NCBI RefSeq assembly: GCF_028769735.1
Contig: NC_088188.1
Span: 5,541,001-5,605,000 of the forward strand
Direction: 5' to 3'
Source: Zonotrichia leucophrys gambelii
Lineage: Eukaryota > Chordata > Aves > Passeriformes > Passerellidae
DNA: 64,000 nt
A program made the translations under genes and the position numbers. The notes under the pieces are model-generated. The model was not told the DNA's origin, ran no database searches, and saw nothing but the letters and a program-made list of their open reading frames with translations. This document shows, in pieces, positions 1 through 13,000 of the stretch. Position 1 is the stretch's first letter, and every line of letters begins with the position of its first letter.

Positions 1-316
1 TCCCACACTAATTTAGCTTCCCCTATTCCCATATCTGGGTATCCCCACAAGCAGGGAATTTTGGAGGCTGACAGCAGAAATTGTCAGGGAAACCTGCAGA
101 TGTCCCATATAATTTTTTAGGTGATCATGAAGTCTCTGCTGAAAAAGCATTGCTGCAGTTCTGTGGCTGAGGAGACAAAATCTCTCTGCAGAACCAAGAG
201 AAGCTGAGTTCTGCCCAAGCCAGAGGGAACACTTGGTGGGAAAAGCCAGAAGTTCAGCACAACCTGACTGGTCTGGGACCATGGCAGCCATGAACTTTGA
301 CAGCCCTGTGAGGACA

Positions 317-699
317 TGTCACAGACATCTTTTCATTAAAATCTTTTCTTTAGGATTTTTTCCTTTTCTGAGAAGCTGTGGCCTCAGCAACAAAATGTAA
401 ACAATGATTATCTGCCGCTGTGGAATGCATCAAGTGGATCCGTGATTGGTCTCAGGTGGATGTTTGAATTTACTGACCACTCAGGGCAGAGCTGGGTCTC
501 ACTCTCTGCTGAGACACAGACCTTTGTTATTCTTTTTCTATTCTTAGCTTAGCTAGCTTTCTGAGAACTTTTCTTTCTATTCTTTTTAGTATAGTTATAA
601 TGTAATATATATCATAAAATAATAAATCAAGCCTTCTGAACAAGAGGTCAACATTCTCATCTCTCTCTTCATCCTGCAACCCTTGTGACCACTGTGACA
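317..699 (+). mobile_element. Solo LTR, family A, in an AP2B1 intron
   Basis: A 383-bp element, TGTCACAGAC to TGTGACA, flanked by the 6-bp duplication AGGACA (311-316 and 700-705). It contains ACAAAATGTAAACAATGATT and a poly(A)-type AATAAATCAAG. A 6-bp duplication is typical of class II (ERVK-like) endogenous retroviruses. No internal genes are present. Confidence 0.9.
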
Positions 700-1027
700 A
701 GGACATTTGTACACTTCATGGATTTCTAGAGGAGATTAAAACCAGGACACCCTGATGCTGTAAACCTGGCCAAATTTTCCTTCTGCCATTCCCTGCAAGA
801 GCTTTACTGGCTTTTGATCCAGCCTTCAATATGGAGTGGTGGGGAAGGAAAACTTTTCAATTCAAACTAACAACAAGCCAGGCTGACACCTCACCTCGAG
901 CCTCCTACCAAACCAGCAGTGGGATCACTGCTTCCACCTTTGCTTCAGAGCCCTGCTGAGCTGAGAGCTGCTCTATTCTGATGAGGGCAGCCAAGTGTTT
1001 CCAAAAAACCCTGAAGTTTCCACCTAC

Positions 1028-4000
1028 TTGTTGGGGTACTTGCGGAAGATGTCCCTGATGACCACGATGGCCTCCTGCACCACGTAGTTCACCTTGGTCT
1101 GGATGAGGTCCAGCAGGGTGCTCACACAGCGCTCTGCAGATTGCTGGAGACAGCAGAAAAACACAATTTAAATAGCTGAAGAAACACTCCAGCTCCCACA
1201 GCACTCACTGAGGAATGTGGTGTGTGTATAAGGAAAAGCACAGAGGACAAGAGCTGCAAACTCTGCCCAGAAATGAACTACAGGGAAACAAAAGGTTGTT
1301 ACAGTGGGGGCACCAGCTGGCTCCTGCTCCTCTAGAAAGCAAGAGAAGTAATTATGCCAGCAGAAAGTTGGGTCACCACACAAGAGAGCTTGGGAACATC
1401 ACCTACACTGCTCTTTGTACCACCCTGGGGCTGGTACAGGCCACTGAATGAGCTCTCTGATTCCCATGCCAGGCAATCAGAGCTAGGAAAGTTCTGACAG
1501 GGACTGCAAGAAAGTTTCTAGCAAAGCCAGAAGGCAGAGAAAACAGTGCTGTCAAAACCAGCAGCAACAGGTTCAGTATTTTTGGGGTGAGGTCACTAAC
1601 AACGTGTAAAATGCACAGCTAAAAATAGAAATTCAGCTGCTCCTAATGCAGCTTTCAATTAATTAGCTCAATTCACAGGCACTGCAAGATAACAAGGCCT
1701 GGACACTGCCATGCTCCAGGAACCAGGAGTGGAGATAGAGGCAGATAATTCAGGGAGGTCTATTCCCAAACAGCACAGTGAGACAGGACATCACAGGAGC
1801 AACCAACTCCAGCAGCAGAGCCTCAAATAAGGGCAGTGATTTGGTTATTAGCAGAGCACACATGAAGCCTCATTACACAGCTGGTGATTAATGTGAGAAG
1901 CAGACTGCTCCCAACACTGCCTTCAGAACACTCATAAAGGATTCAGGCTGGAGACAAACACTGTGGGGCACAAACAACAGCAATGTAGGTGGATTTTTCA
2001 ATTCCAGTGAGTTAACAGCTCCCTCAACTTACAGAGCACTTAAAGGCTGGGCAGGAGGAGGAGGAGTGAAATGGCATTTTAGTCACAGCAATCAGCTCTT
2101 TGAGAATGGGCAAAAATCTCAAGGACAAGCCTCAGGAATTTGGGTCAGAGACTAAAACCTTCTGGCAGCTTCCTGCCCTCCTGGGTACCTCACACAGGGC
2201 TGTCAGCACAAACAGGCTGGCATGAGGATCAGCCAAGGCAGGATCAACACAAACCAGCACTTGCCCTGCCTTTGCAAACTGGCAGTAAGTCATAAAACTC
2301 TCCCTTGAAATTCACAGCAAACAGAAGAAAAATCCAATACAATTGGTGTCAGAGAGGCATCACATAAAAATGGGTGATTGCTGTAATATTCTTTTATGAT
2401 ACCTCTCCCTGCTTAGCTCAGCTTTATGGGTACTGTGGCACTACAGGGGCGCTGAATGGCAACCTGACCATGTCCTGCTCTGATCCTTCTGCTCCAGAAG
2501 GGATTTGTGATCTGGAAGACACTTCCAGTTCATGGGGACTGACCATAGACCTGGCTCCACACACTGACCTGGCTCACAGTGGGAGCCCTGCCCAAAGTCC
2601 TTGCAAGAGAGATGCTTCAGAGCTTCACATTTCACCTCTTCATCTCAGTAACTTCCATCTGATATTTTACCAGGTGACCTGATGGGGTAAATCTGTGCCA
2701 CATCCATCTACACATCATATTCTGAAAGATGCCTGCTCTCACTCTAGTCCTCCTTGCACCAGTCATCCAAAGCTTCTGCTGTTCTACCAAAATTCATGTC
2801 AACAGCACTTATAATTAATGTCTTCTCAAAAAACAGCCCAGCTTCTCCTCACACAGGAACTTTGTTATTTCCTGTGTCTTCTGACCCAGGAACTTGGACA
2901 CTCCATAGCCAGGATGGTCGCAGACAACTTTTATAAAAAATCCTTTCCTTAAGATTTTTTTTCTTCCTGAGAAGCTGAGAGGCCTCAGGAACAAAATGTA
3001 AACAATGGTTATGTGCTGCTGTGGAATGCAACAGGTGGATCTTTGATTGACCCATCCTGGATGTTTCTACAGCAGAATCTCCAGCATCAGTCACTGCTGG
3101 CAACAAGCACTGCAGTCCTGTCAGAGCCTACAACTAACAGAGCTTTAAGAGCTGTACAATTCAAGGAAAAGCAAATTAAAGTTCAGTTTTCTTTTCTTTA
3201 GATGCTTTGAAGCATGATTTTTTTTTTTTCCAGGAAAAGCACAACATCCACTTTGAAATACACAGCAATGATTTTTAGCCAAAGAGTCCCTTGGAAAGTG
3301 AGCAGTGGTGGGCACATGCCCAGAAGAGCAGTCCCTCTAACAAAAACCATCTCAGCTCACCTCATCCCTTGTAAACACACTGCTTTTTGAAGGTGGACAT
3401 CCTTGGGGACAGCAGAGCTCTGCAAACTGATGAAAGGATGCCCCAACTCAAACAGCTTTCAAGTTGGAGTGAGGAAGGACAAGCAACCAATGTCAAAATT
3501 GCTTTGTTTTTCTGCAGGAACCAAATGAAAGCCCACAAGATTATTGAAGTAGCACATATCACACTCAGCCACAAGCCTCAATGATTTCTAAGAACCAGGC
3601 TGCTGGCAGAATCTCTTGGAAACGAGACAAATATCCCTGTAAGATGGCTCCTTCTGCTTCTCCTTTGCTCCAGAGGAACCCCTATCTTTACTGCATCCAC
3701 TTCATTTCCTTTTCCCACGGGAGTGGTGCTTGTTTTCCTAAAAACCAAAGCATGGAATGATGGTTTCTCGTGATGTTGCCACTGGAGCAAACCAATTCAC
3801 AAGGCAGACAAGTGTAGCTACACCAGAGTTTGCTGTAGATAAATCCAAGTTAACTCTGAGCTCAGCTAGCAATAATCCAGCAATATCCATGCAAAATGTT
3901 TTGATATCCCCCAAAACAATGTGACTGCTCACACCTGGGCAAAATCTTGTTATTCATTGTGGGTGTTGGTTCCATAACCCAAATCAGCACCAGGAGCAAA

Positions 4001-7000
4001 GGGAACACCACATTTGCTTTGTGGTGCACCTCTCAGCAGACACATTTATTTCTGTCTCACTCTCCTAGGAGTGACAATTAGACAAAAGATAGGATCCCTA
4101 AAGGCAGAACTGAGGTGCTCTGTGAATCCTTATTCATCAACAGCTCCCACTGGCTGTGTCCTCTGTCAAAAATCAGATTTCTGAGCTTTGGGAACTTGGA
4201 CACTGATGGCTGTGAGGATGCTCTGCCATTAGTCATAATTCACAGTGTAAACAGCCTCTAGTAAACACAGATGCACTGGGGACAGGGATTAACCTAGGGA
4301 TGAGGAAAAACTGTCATGAGTTGTTCTATGTATCTCTTTAAATCTGGTTCTTGTCAGAGCAGGAAACAGACCTCACCCTTAGCAGCAGCAGTGCCAAAAA
4401 TCAAGGTTAAAATGGCCAATGGAGAGGCACAATTACAATTATAGGGTCACTGGGGCATTATTACTAGTCCTTTGCTTATCAAATATGACTGTTGTGGTAT
4501 CAGGGATGGGAAAAAATGTGGGGGATGAGGGCAGGAAAGAGTAAAAACATCTAAAACCACCTTGATGCTGCAGGAATACACCACCCTCCCTGCAACTAGG
4601 ACAGGCACAGGGCCAAATCCTAGTGAGAAAGTCCCTGCTGAGAACTAAAACAAATTCCCACCCTGCCAGCACAGCACAGCTACAAAAAAGCACTGTCACC
4701 AGCTCCTTTCAAACTTCTCTGTAGCCCTTTTCCATGCTCAGGGGTTTTTTCTACAGTCACTGCTGTGGCTCCTGCCTGGATGCAGCATGGAGAGAGTCCT
4801 CTGGTATTCTGAAGTGCAGACATAAAATAGAAGCAGCAGCCCCTGCTCCATGGGGCCATGCTTCAAAGCAAGCCCCTGGCAGTGACAAACCTTTGAGAGA
4901 TGAAGGAAGGAGGAGAGAGCTGCACAAAGGGGCAGCTGATTCTCCCCAGAGGACAGAAGTTGGTGTCCTCTGTGCACAGGCTTGCAGCAGTTTAGCTGAA
5001 ACAAGAGAATCCTGTGCACTGCCACCACACTAAGCCAGGCATGATTAGGTTATTATTTAAATCTGCTGTCAGGCAATGCTCATGGGAACACACTTGAGCA
5101 AAAGCTAAATGAGCTCAGCTGAAATTAGAGCACTTTATGTGACATTTTGCACTCAGTCATCAGTTTACTGAAAAGTACCAACACCACAGCACAAATCTTC
5201 CCCCTCTTCACAGGATTTCTGAGCTCCTGACAGGCCTTTCAGATTCACTTACAGTGAAATTAACAGACACATCACTAAAAAAACAATATTCTATTATGAG
5301 CACTTAGGTGGATGTTCCACTGGCAGAGGACATTTCAGACTTGTTTTGGAAAACTGCAGAGGTTCCTGGGAATTTGTTTGCATAAGCATTGAGGTAAAAG
5401 AGAGCACACTCCAAATGAAGTTTACAAGTTATAGGGATGGATTTATGTAAGTAGAGTTACTGTGTTTGTATAAATTGCATTTAAGTGCCCCAAATCTCTG
5501 CAATTCTCTGTGTTCTGTTCTTCTGAAATGGAGGGGAGGGATGACACAAAATGTTTCATAATTCTGAATTTCTCTATACAATATCTTCTTCTTCCCCCTT
5601 CCAAAGGTCAGGCCACAGCTATTAAAGGATTTGGATGGATAATGGTCATTGTTCCACTAAAGCAAATACAGTAAAATATTCCATCAAGGATGAATGACCT
5701 GCCTTGCTCTGCCTACAGAGAGGAGCACTCACCCTCCCATGATGTCCTTATAGCTCACACCCTGCTCAGTGTTGCTCTGCCCATAACCAGATGCATCCAG
5801 GCCACTTGAGGGCCACCACTGAAATTCCAGCAGCATGGAAATGAGGTGGCAAAGCCCAGCATTGTTTCTGACGACAGAGAACCAGAGAGCAGCCCCAGGG
5901 TGAGATACTTGCCTCCACCTTGATGGCACAGCGGCCGATGGCGCGCACGGCCTTGCGCACGAAGTCCACGTCCACCTCGGTGGCGTATTCCTTCAGCTCT
6001 GCCAGGACCTGTGGGGACACCACAGCACTGTCAGCCCCTGGGGGCACTCAGAGAGCAGCCCACCCTCACAGGGGATGCTGCCTGGGCACCAGAGGATGAG
6101 CAGGATGTCCTTTCACAGCTACCACACACATCCAGCCACTGGTTTGGTTACACCGGTGTCCAGTGCAAACTGGGGTGGGTTACACCTGGTGTTGGCTGCA
6201 CAAAGTCAAAAGGTGGCCAGGTCTTGATTATTTTCAACCCCTCTGAACAAGAGCTGAGGAAAAATCACCCCTGCCAAACTTACAGGTTTCTATTTCTTCC
6301 TACACTGAAAAGACATTTGTTGCATGCAAAGCTCTCAGCAACAACCATTTCTGTGTGCTGAGATGAACCTTTGGATCCCTGGTGAATCCAGACAGAAGAT
6401 GCAGAGGAGATCTGAGGACACCCTGGAACATCTGTACACAGATTAATAACAGCATGAAGATACTTCCCCTTGTAAAACTAAGATTTATTGTTTTGTCTCA
6501 GTGTTTTTGCTAATGGAAACCGATGAAGGGCTAAGCCCAGGATCTGCTGGGATCTTACAGACCTTTAACTAAAAAGCTTTGTCTTAAATCACTTAGCTTA
6601 CAAAAAATTTATTTTACTTTTTCAAGAAAAGACCATATGTAATTTATATTCCCTCAAAAGCTCAATTTATTTCAGTTTCTCATGCCAAACATGACATCAG
6701 GGATTTAATCGTGATGTCACAAATAGATGGTGAGGGAGAGGGAAGCAGCACAAAGCCAGACAGTCCTTTGAAAAATCTCTCATCCAAGCAAATTGCTCAG
6801 AAGAATGACAAGATAAAGAGGCCATGAAGGGCCAGACTGCAGACAGATAAATCTGCAAGGAGGAGACAGGACATCTGTGTTTTGAAGTTTTATTATTTCC
6901 TTGGATGATCTACAGTGCACAGCACTTGGAGCACCTGCCTTTAGCAGCTGATGCTTCCCAAACACTGCCCAAGGCTGGAACAATCCTGGTGCCCTGGTCC

Positions 7001-10000
7001 AGGATGGGCACAGGGATGGAGAATCTCCCCAAGAATCACAGGAAGATGTGGGTGGAAGCTGCTCCCAGGTCTCATTCCAGGACATATTCCTGCTAAAGCT
7101 TGTGTTGTTTTATGAATGCCTCCTCAGAAGCTGGAGAGATTCATTCATTAGTCTGCAGATCTCAGACTGCCCTCCAGACACCACTGGCTTTCATGCAAAC
7201 AGCCCATATTATTGGAACATTATAAATTCAAATTGGTGTGTGGAGCCTACCAACAGTAAAGAGAAAATTCTGAATATGTTCACATAGAAACTGATTTTTA
7301 AAATATTTTCCATGCCCCCAGCACAAAAAGGGCATGAATTACCTTGCTCAGTTCCAAAAACCATCAGGAGAGAGCTGAAGGAGCTGCTTCAAAATGTCAC
7401 ATGAAATGAAATTGTTCTGTGACAATTAGGATAGGACAATAATAGCACTGACCAGAGGCATTAATCATTCTGCATTAGTGTTAGGCCTCATGGCCAGGGG
7501 TGCACTTCCTCCAAGGAAGGGATCTGCATTAAACCAACATCAAACACAAGAAGAATCCACACTGCAAAGTGAATCTCAATTCAGTTCAGCTTCAGCTTTG
7601 TGCTATTCCCATTCTGGAAGCAAGTTAAGCAAAAGCAGGATTTTTTTTTAGCTCTGAAGAGTGCCTGTGCACGCGTTCTAACAATTTCACTAACTTGAAA
7701 TTCACACTTCAATAATGTTTGGCCTTTCTGAATGCCTCCCTTACAGGCACACCCCTCTCACTTGAAACAAGGCTCTCATTCCAACCTCAGCACTGGCAGT
7801 GACTCATTTGACAGGATCCATGAGTTCTCCTCCTGGAATTGTCATCAGTGAAACAAGATCCACCTCACGGTCACGACGCATCCACGCCACACTATTAACA
7901 TTTAAATTCTGGGGGAAACTCCACCACCAACCATTAGAGAACTCACAGAGCACTCCACCAGGCACAGGGATGCCTAAAAGTGATGCTGACTCCAGGGGCA
8001 GCTGCAAACACCCTCACACAAGGAGCAGGGCAGGGATTCCCCCTCCCAGAGCACAGCAGGAGTGCCCCAGCTGACCTGGGCAATGTTTGCTTGCGAGGCC
8101 AGGCGGATCATGATGTCCAGTTTCTCCAGTTTGACATAGATGGGGTCGTTGTACTTCACAAAGAACACTTTGATCTCCTGCTTCAGGATTTCAGGCCTGC
8201 AGGGAACATAATCTTGTCACTCAAGAGCGGTAAAAAACGCAAATTGTTTTAATAACAGGCATAATTTCCTTAGAAATCTCCCCAAATATCCACTGAGATA
8301 CAGAATGGTGCCATTTTGCCCTGGTTGACCAGGGAAGCCATGGACTCCCCATCCCTGGAAGTGTTCAAGACCAGGTTCTCAGTAATTTGGAATGTGAAAC
8401 CTGCAGAGGAAGCTGGAACTGGATGATCTTTAAGGTCCCTTTCAAGCCAAACCATTCTCTGACTCTAATTTTATGCCTAGGATGTGCAAACACCAATTCA
8501 AAGAAAGAAGTCTGGTCCAAAAGATTATTTAGATACAGAAATGCATAATTCAAGTCTTTCAACAGCCACATCTCTGCTTCCTCTGTTTGAGCTGCTGAAC
8601 CAGCCACGACAGGCAGTGAACAACAATATTTTCAGTGAAAGAACAGCATCCTTATCTTAATGCAAAACCTACAAATTCATTTCCACTTTCACTTCAAGAT
8701 GCCAGTGCACAGTAACTCTGCCCTAATATAATCACAAAGAGCTATCCAAGCTATCTCACCTTTCCAGCAAGGATCAGCAGCAATAAAACATGAACATGGG
8801 AGCAAAGTGGTGGGAAAAATCCCAATCCATTGTGCACCAGGATGTCACCAGCCTGGTGTTTCTGTGCTGAGCAGAGTACCACAAGCACAGTGAGATCCTG
8901 CAGGTCACTGTGAACTGTTCCCTGTTTGCCATTTTGATTTATAGAGGCCAATTCTGAGTGCTCATAAAGAGAAGGTGAAGAGAGCAGGTAAAGAAATACT
9001 GCATGAAACTGGTATCACAAGCTGTAAAGGAAATCAGTTCAGGCTGCCAGAGTCATGAGAGTGTTTAACCTGGCTCTCAAGGGATCTGAGCCTGGATTAA
9101 AAGAAATTCTGTGCATGTGGCAGTATCTGGAGATCTGAGATAACCAGATGGCCTTTGACAACACAGGAATTAAACCCCCTGAGCTTTTACCTCTTCTGCA
9201 CAATCAAGTTGATGTTCCTCAGGGCAACATACTGAACTTCAGGCTCTCCAGACAGCAGGGTCACCAGAGGAGGGGCAAGTTTCTTCAGCAGCATGTTGTA
9301 ATAGTCAGAGTCCTTGGGAAGGAGCTCCAGGAACTTCATCAGGACCTTCACTGCTGACAGCACCACTGCTGAGTTGGCGTGAGACAGCCGGGGGGTGACC
9401 CGCTCACAGATGCTGGGGACAGAGGCACAAAAAAGGGTTCAAATGGATTTCAGGGTGCCAAATATTTCAATTTTATATTTAGGAGATGGCACATAGCTTC
9501 TCAGACACTGCTTGGATTTGGTTTTGCTCACAATAAATGGGCAAAGTCCTGTTTTCCTGAATGCAGCAGGAAACAAACAGGGACTTCTCTGACAGCTTCA
9601 AGTTTCTCTCCTGCCACAGTCAGCTCAGGAACAATTCCATACTTCCTGCTTTTTCCTGGTGGTATTTTCTATTTGTGTGATCTTGTCTGTCACTTACAAA
9701 CATAACTTTAACAAAAACAGCTACTGGAAAAACACTTTAGCCTCCATATAACCATTCAGAAGTGATACACGCTTCTGGCTTGCTTGGGGGGTTGCTGTCA
9801 TTTCAACAGAAAAAGATTTCTGTTCCTCTGAATACACAAAAAAAGAGTGACCTAAATATCCTCCCAAATCCCACTTGCCATAATGGATCCTGTAATCAAA
9901 CTGCATCCTAAACAGCCCATCCCAAAAAGAAAGGAAGTTTGGGTTCATATGGTCTTTCTTAAAGCATCTGTCAAGTTTCTTCCCACTCCCTCCTGCATGT

Positions 10001-13000
10001 TGCTAACCCAGAACAAACTCATTCCCATCTGTGCCTCCTGAAGTTTCCTTCCCTGCAAGATCTGCTCTCAGCCATGCTGGAAGGGAAGCAGCACAGCTCA
10101 GTGAGGAGCAGAGAAATCCAAATCAGGTTTGGGGCACCCTCAGCTGTCTCTGCCCAGGGTCACCTGCATGTCCCAGCTGTTTCCTCTCTCTGTGCCTCAG
10201 TTTCCCCATGCACAGGGCAGTGACATTTTGCTGGAAAGGAGGGTGGCTTTCCCAGTGCTGTCTGACTCCAAGAAATCAACTCCACACAATGGAGCAAAAG
10301 GATAAATCACTGTTCAGAGGAACTGGGACATGTTCACAGGTGCTCAGAGCAGTGGTTCCTCTGACAGAGCTGGGATAACACCAAGCTCACACCCTGGAGA
10401 GCTCTGCAGGTTTCTAGCACTCATTAAGAGCTGATTCTGGCACAGAAACAGAACACAAAGGGGGAAAAAAAAAACCCAGCAAGACTACTGGGAGGCTTCT
10501 TAGAAACAGTGCATCAAAAAAAGAGTCAATGAAGAAACCCATCAAATTCCAACTGGTCTGGCCAGGATTTTGTACGTGGGCTTGTGATCCTTCCTCCCCC
10601 TCCATCCCCACATCAGCTGCATTAAATACATCATCTCAGAGTCTCCCTGTTCCAAGTTACTTTTCTGGCCGAATCCTTGTTTTCTTGGGAACACAATCTG
10701 GCTTTTTGTGATTCTGGAGACAGATGAGGGAGAGGCTTGAAGTGCACAAACTAACAGCCCACTACTCAAACCCTAAAGTCTTTTTATTTAGGTTTAGTCA
10801 TTGCATTTAAAGGTAAAAGCACAAAGGTGAATTTGGAACAATAAAAAAAGATAATTTCTTACCTTTATTTTCACTTGTATCATATCACAGACTAGTTTTC
10901 AGTTGGAAAATATTCCAGAGCTGCAGTACTTTGGAAACCCACAAGCATGTAAAGGTTTGTTGCCTTTCAAAGCAGCAAAACCAAACAGGAAAGCTCTGCT
11001 TTAAAGCAGAAAATCCTCCAAACAGTGCTTCCACTGTTACAGGTTTGGTCTTGGGCTGATCCCTTCTTACTACTGCCAGTCCCCATAAGAACCAGTCATT
11101 TAAACAGAAAATAAAATACAAAAAGATAAACAGAGAAAATGGCTGTGCAGAAGGAAGGAGCAGGTTTCCAGCATCAGCCCAGCTAGCAAAAGTAGTTTTG
11201 CTTTTCACTGTGGCAGCACAAATAAGACTTGATAAACTAGAAAAAATCTAATTTATCAAGTCTTATTTGTGCTGCGACAGTGCCCTGTTACCAGAACTCC
11301 TCCCCCAAGTGCCACCAAAAGCCACCGCACCTCTGAGCTTCCCGGTCATCCTTGGGGTTGTAGTTGGACAGACAGTCCAGGATGAAGATCTGCCCCCACT
11401 CTGTGCACTCATTTAAGGCTGTCAGCAGCTTGTTGATGTTCTGAGGGTTCAGATCCAGCAGGTTGCTGTTGGGGTGGGACTCACTGATCTCTGACAGGGC
11501 GGCCACGGCGTTCGCCACCACCTGCGGGGAGAAGAGCTCCTTGTTAGCAGAGCAGGAGGGGCTGGGCAGGATTGAGCCAGGCTGGGGACACACAGGGGAC
11601 AATCTGGAGCTCCATCAGCTGCCACAGCAGTTAGCTGAGCCTTCTGGGATGCAGCACAACCTGCAGAGCCCAAAGCTCCACTGGGAGGAACAGGAACCCA
11701 GGGCAAGGACATCACCAGAGACTTTGTGGCACCCACAGGGAACAGCAGCACCCTGCAGGCTCCACACCCTCCCCCAGCTCCAGGGGATGCTCAGCTTTGC
11801 AGTCAGGCTGCCCAAACCTCCAGCTGCCCTATTTATTCAGGAATGTGTGCCTCTTGCCCATTTTCCTCATGGCACATGGCTTAGCAGTGATCCAGAAATG
11901 AGCTGGCAGGTGCCTGGCAGCCTCCAGCTCTGCAGCAGCACTGGCAGGTCACACAGTTTGAGAGCAAACAAACCATTTCTCTAAAATGGGCAACTCCTGC
12001 TAAATTTTTAATAAGCCATATTTCAATTTTCAGTCCCCAGAACATCCTTTTGCTTTATGGAGCCATGGTAAAGCAAGCACTCCAGCACAACTCATCCCTG
12101 AAAATATTCCTGCTGAATTTAGGGCTATATAAGGTCTTCTCTTTTCTAAGGAGGTCCAGGGTCCCAACTGACACAAACAGAAGTGGGAGTGCAGCATAAA
12201 TTCCATACTAATGGAATTTCTAATTTTTAATTTCTAATTCCATACTCAAATTCAACAGTTATTCCAACAGACTCCATGGGAAGATTTTTTTTTTAAATAG
12301 AACTGCAAAATATAGAGACAAAATAGAAAATTTGCAGATGAAACTAAAAATCTTATTTGTTTAACTAACATGAAAAGGGATTTAAGATGAGTTTGACACA
12401 GAAAACTGAAATCCCCCATGAAAAGGCAATTTCAGGACGTTTTACAATGTACATCATGTCCAGCCCAACTCCCAGCAAATATCTGCTCAAATGAAGATTT
12501 ATGGTGTTATTTTCTATGAGATTAAGGCAAAGAAACATCTTATCTAAAATCATCTGATTGTCTGGATGGCTAAAGATGCTTTTGATGCAGTACAATGGAA
12601 ACAAGAACAGCACAACCAGAACTTTCCCTGCTTTGTTCCCATCCCTGCTTGTCATTAAACCAATATATTCCAAAGTCATTGCACAGGCACAGTAATGTTG
12701 ATTGTTCTGCATTTCACACCTAGAGGTCAGAGATAGGATTCTGATCCAAGATTTTATGAATTTCATTAGTTGAATGAGCCTTCTGTCACCAAAATCATTA
12801 GCAATCAGTGCTGCTGTCTTCTTGTACTGTTTTAATGAGGAACTTATTAAGATAGGCTGCTTATCCTCCTCATTTAATTTGCCTAATTCCTGAATGGTTA
12901 ATGTGACACAGCATAAAACTGAAGTAAAAGATTTTTATTATCATTGTATTTTTGAAGTTACCAGTGAAGACAAACCACAAAAAACACTTGAAAGTTCAAA

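Noticed and set aside
11206..11282. Calling the hairpin a known microRNA
   Set aside because: I recognise no known mature sequence and have no reads; perfect stems of this kind are often MITEs or mutation products.
11463..11984. 173-codon plus-strand open frame
   Set aside because: Partly antisense to an AP2B1 exon and otherwise intronic; no family features.
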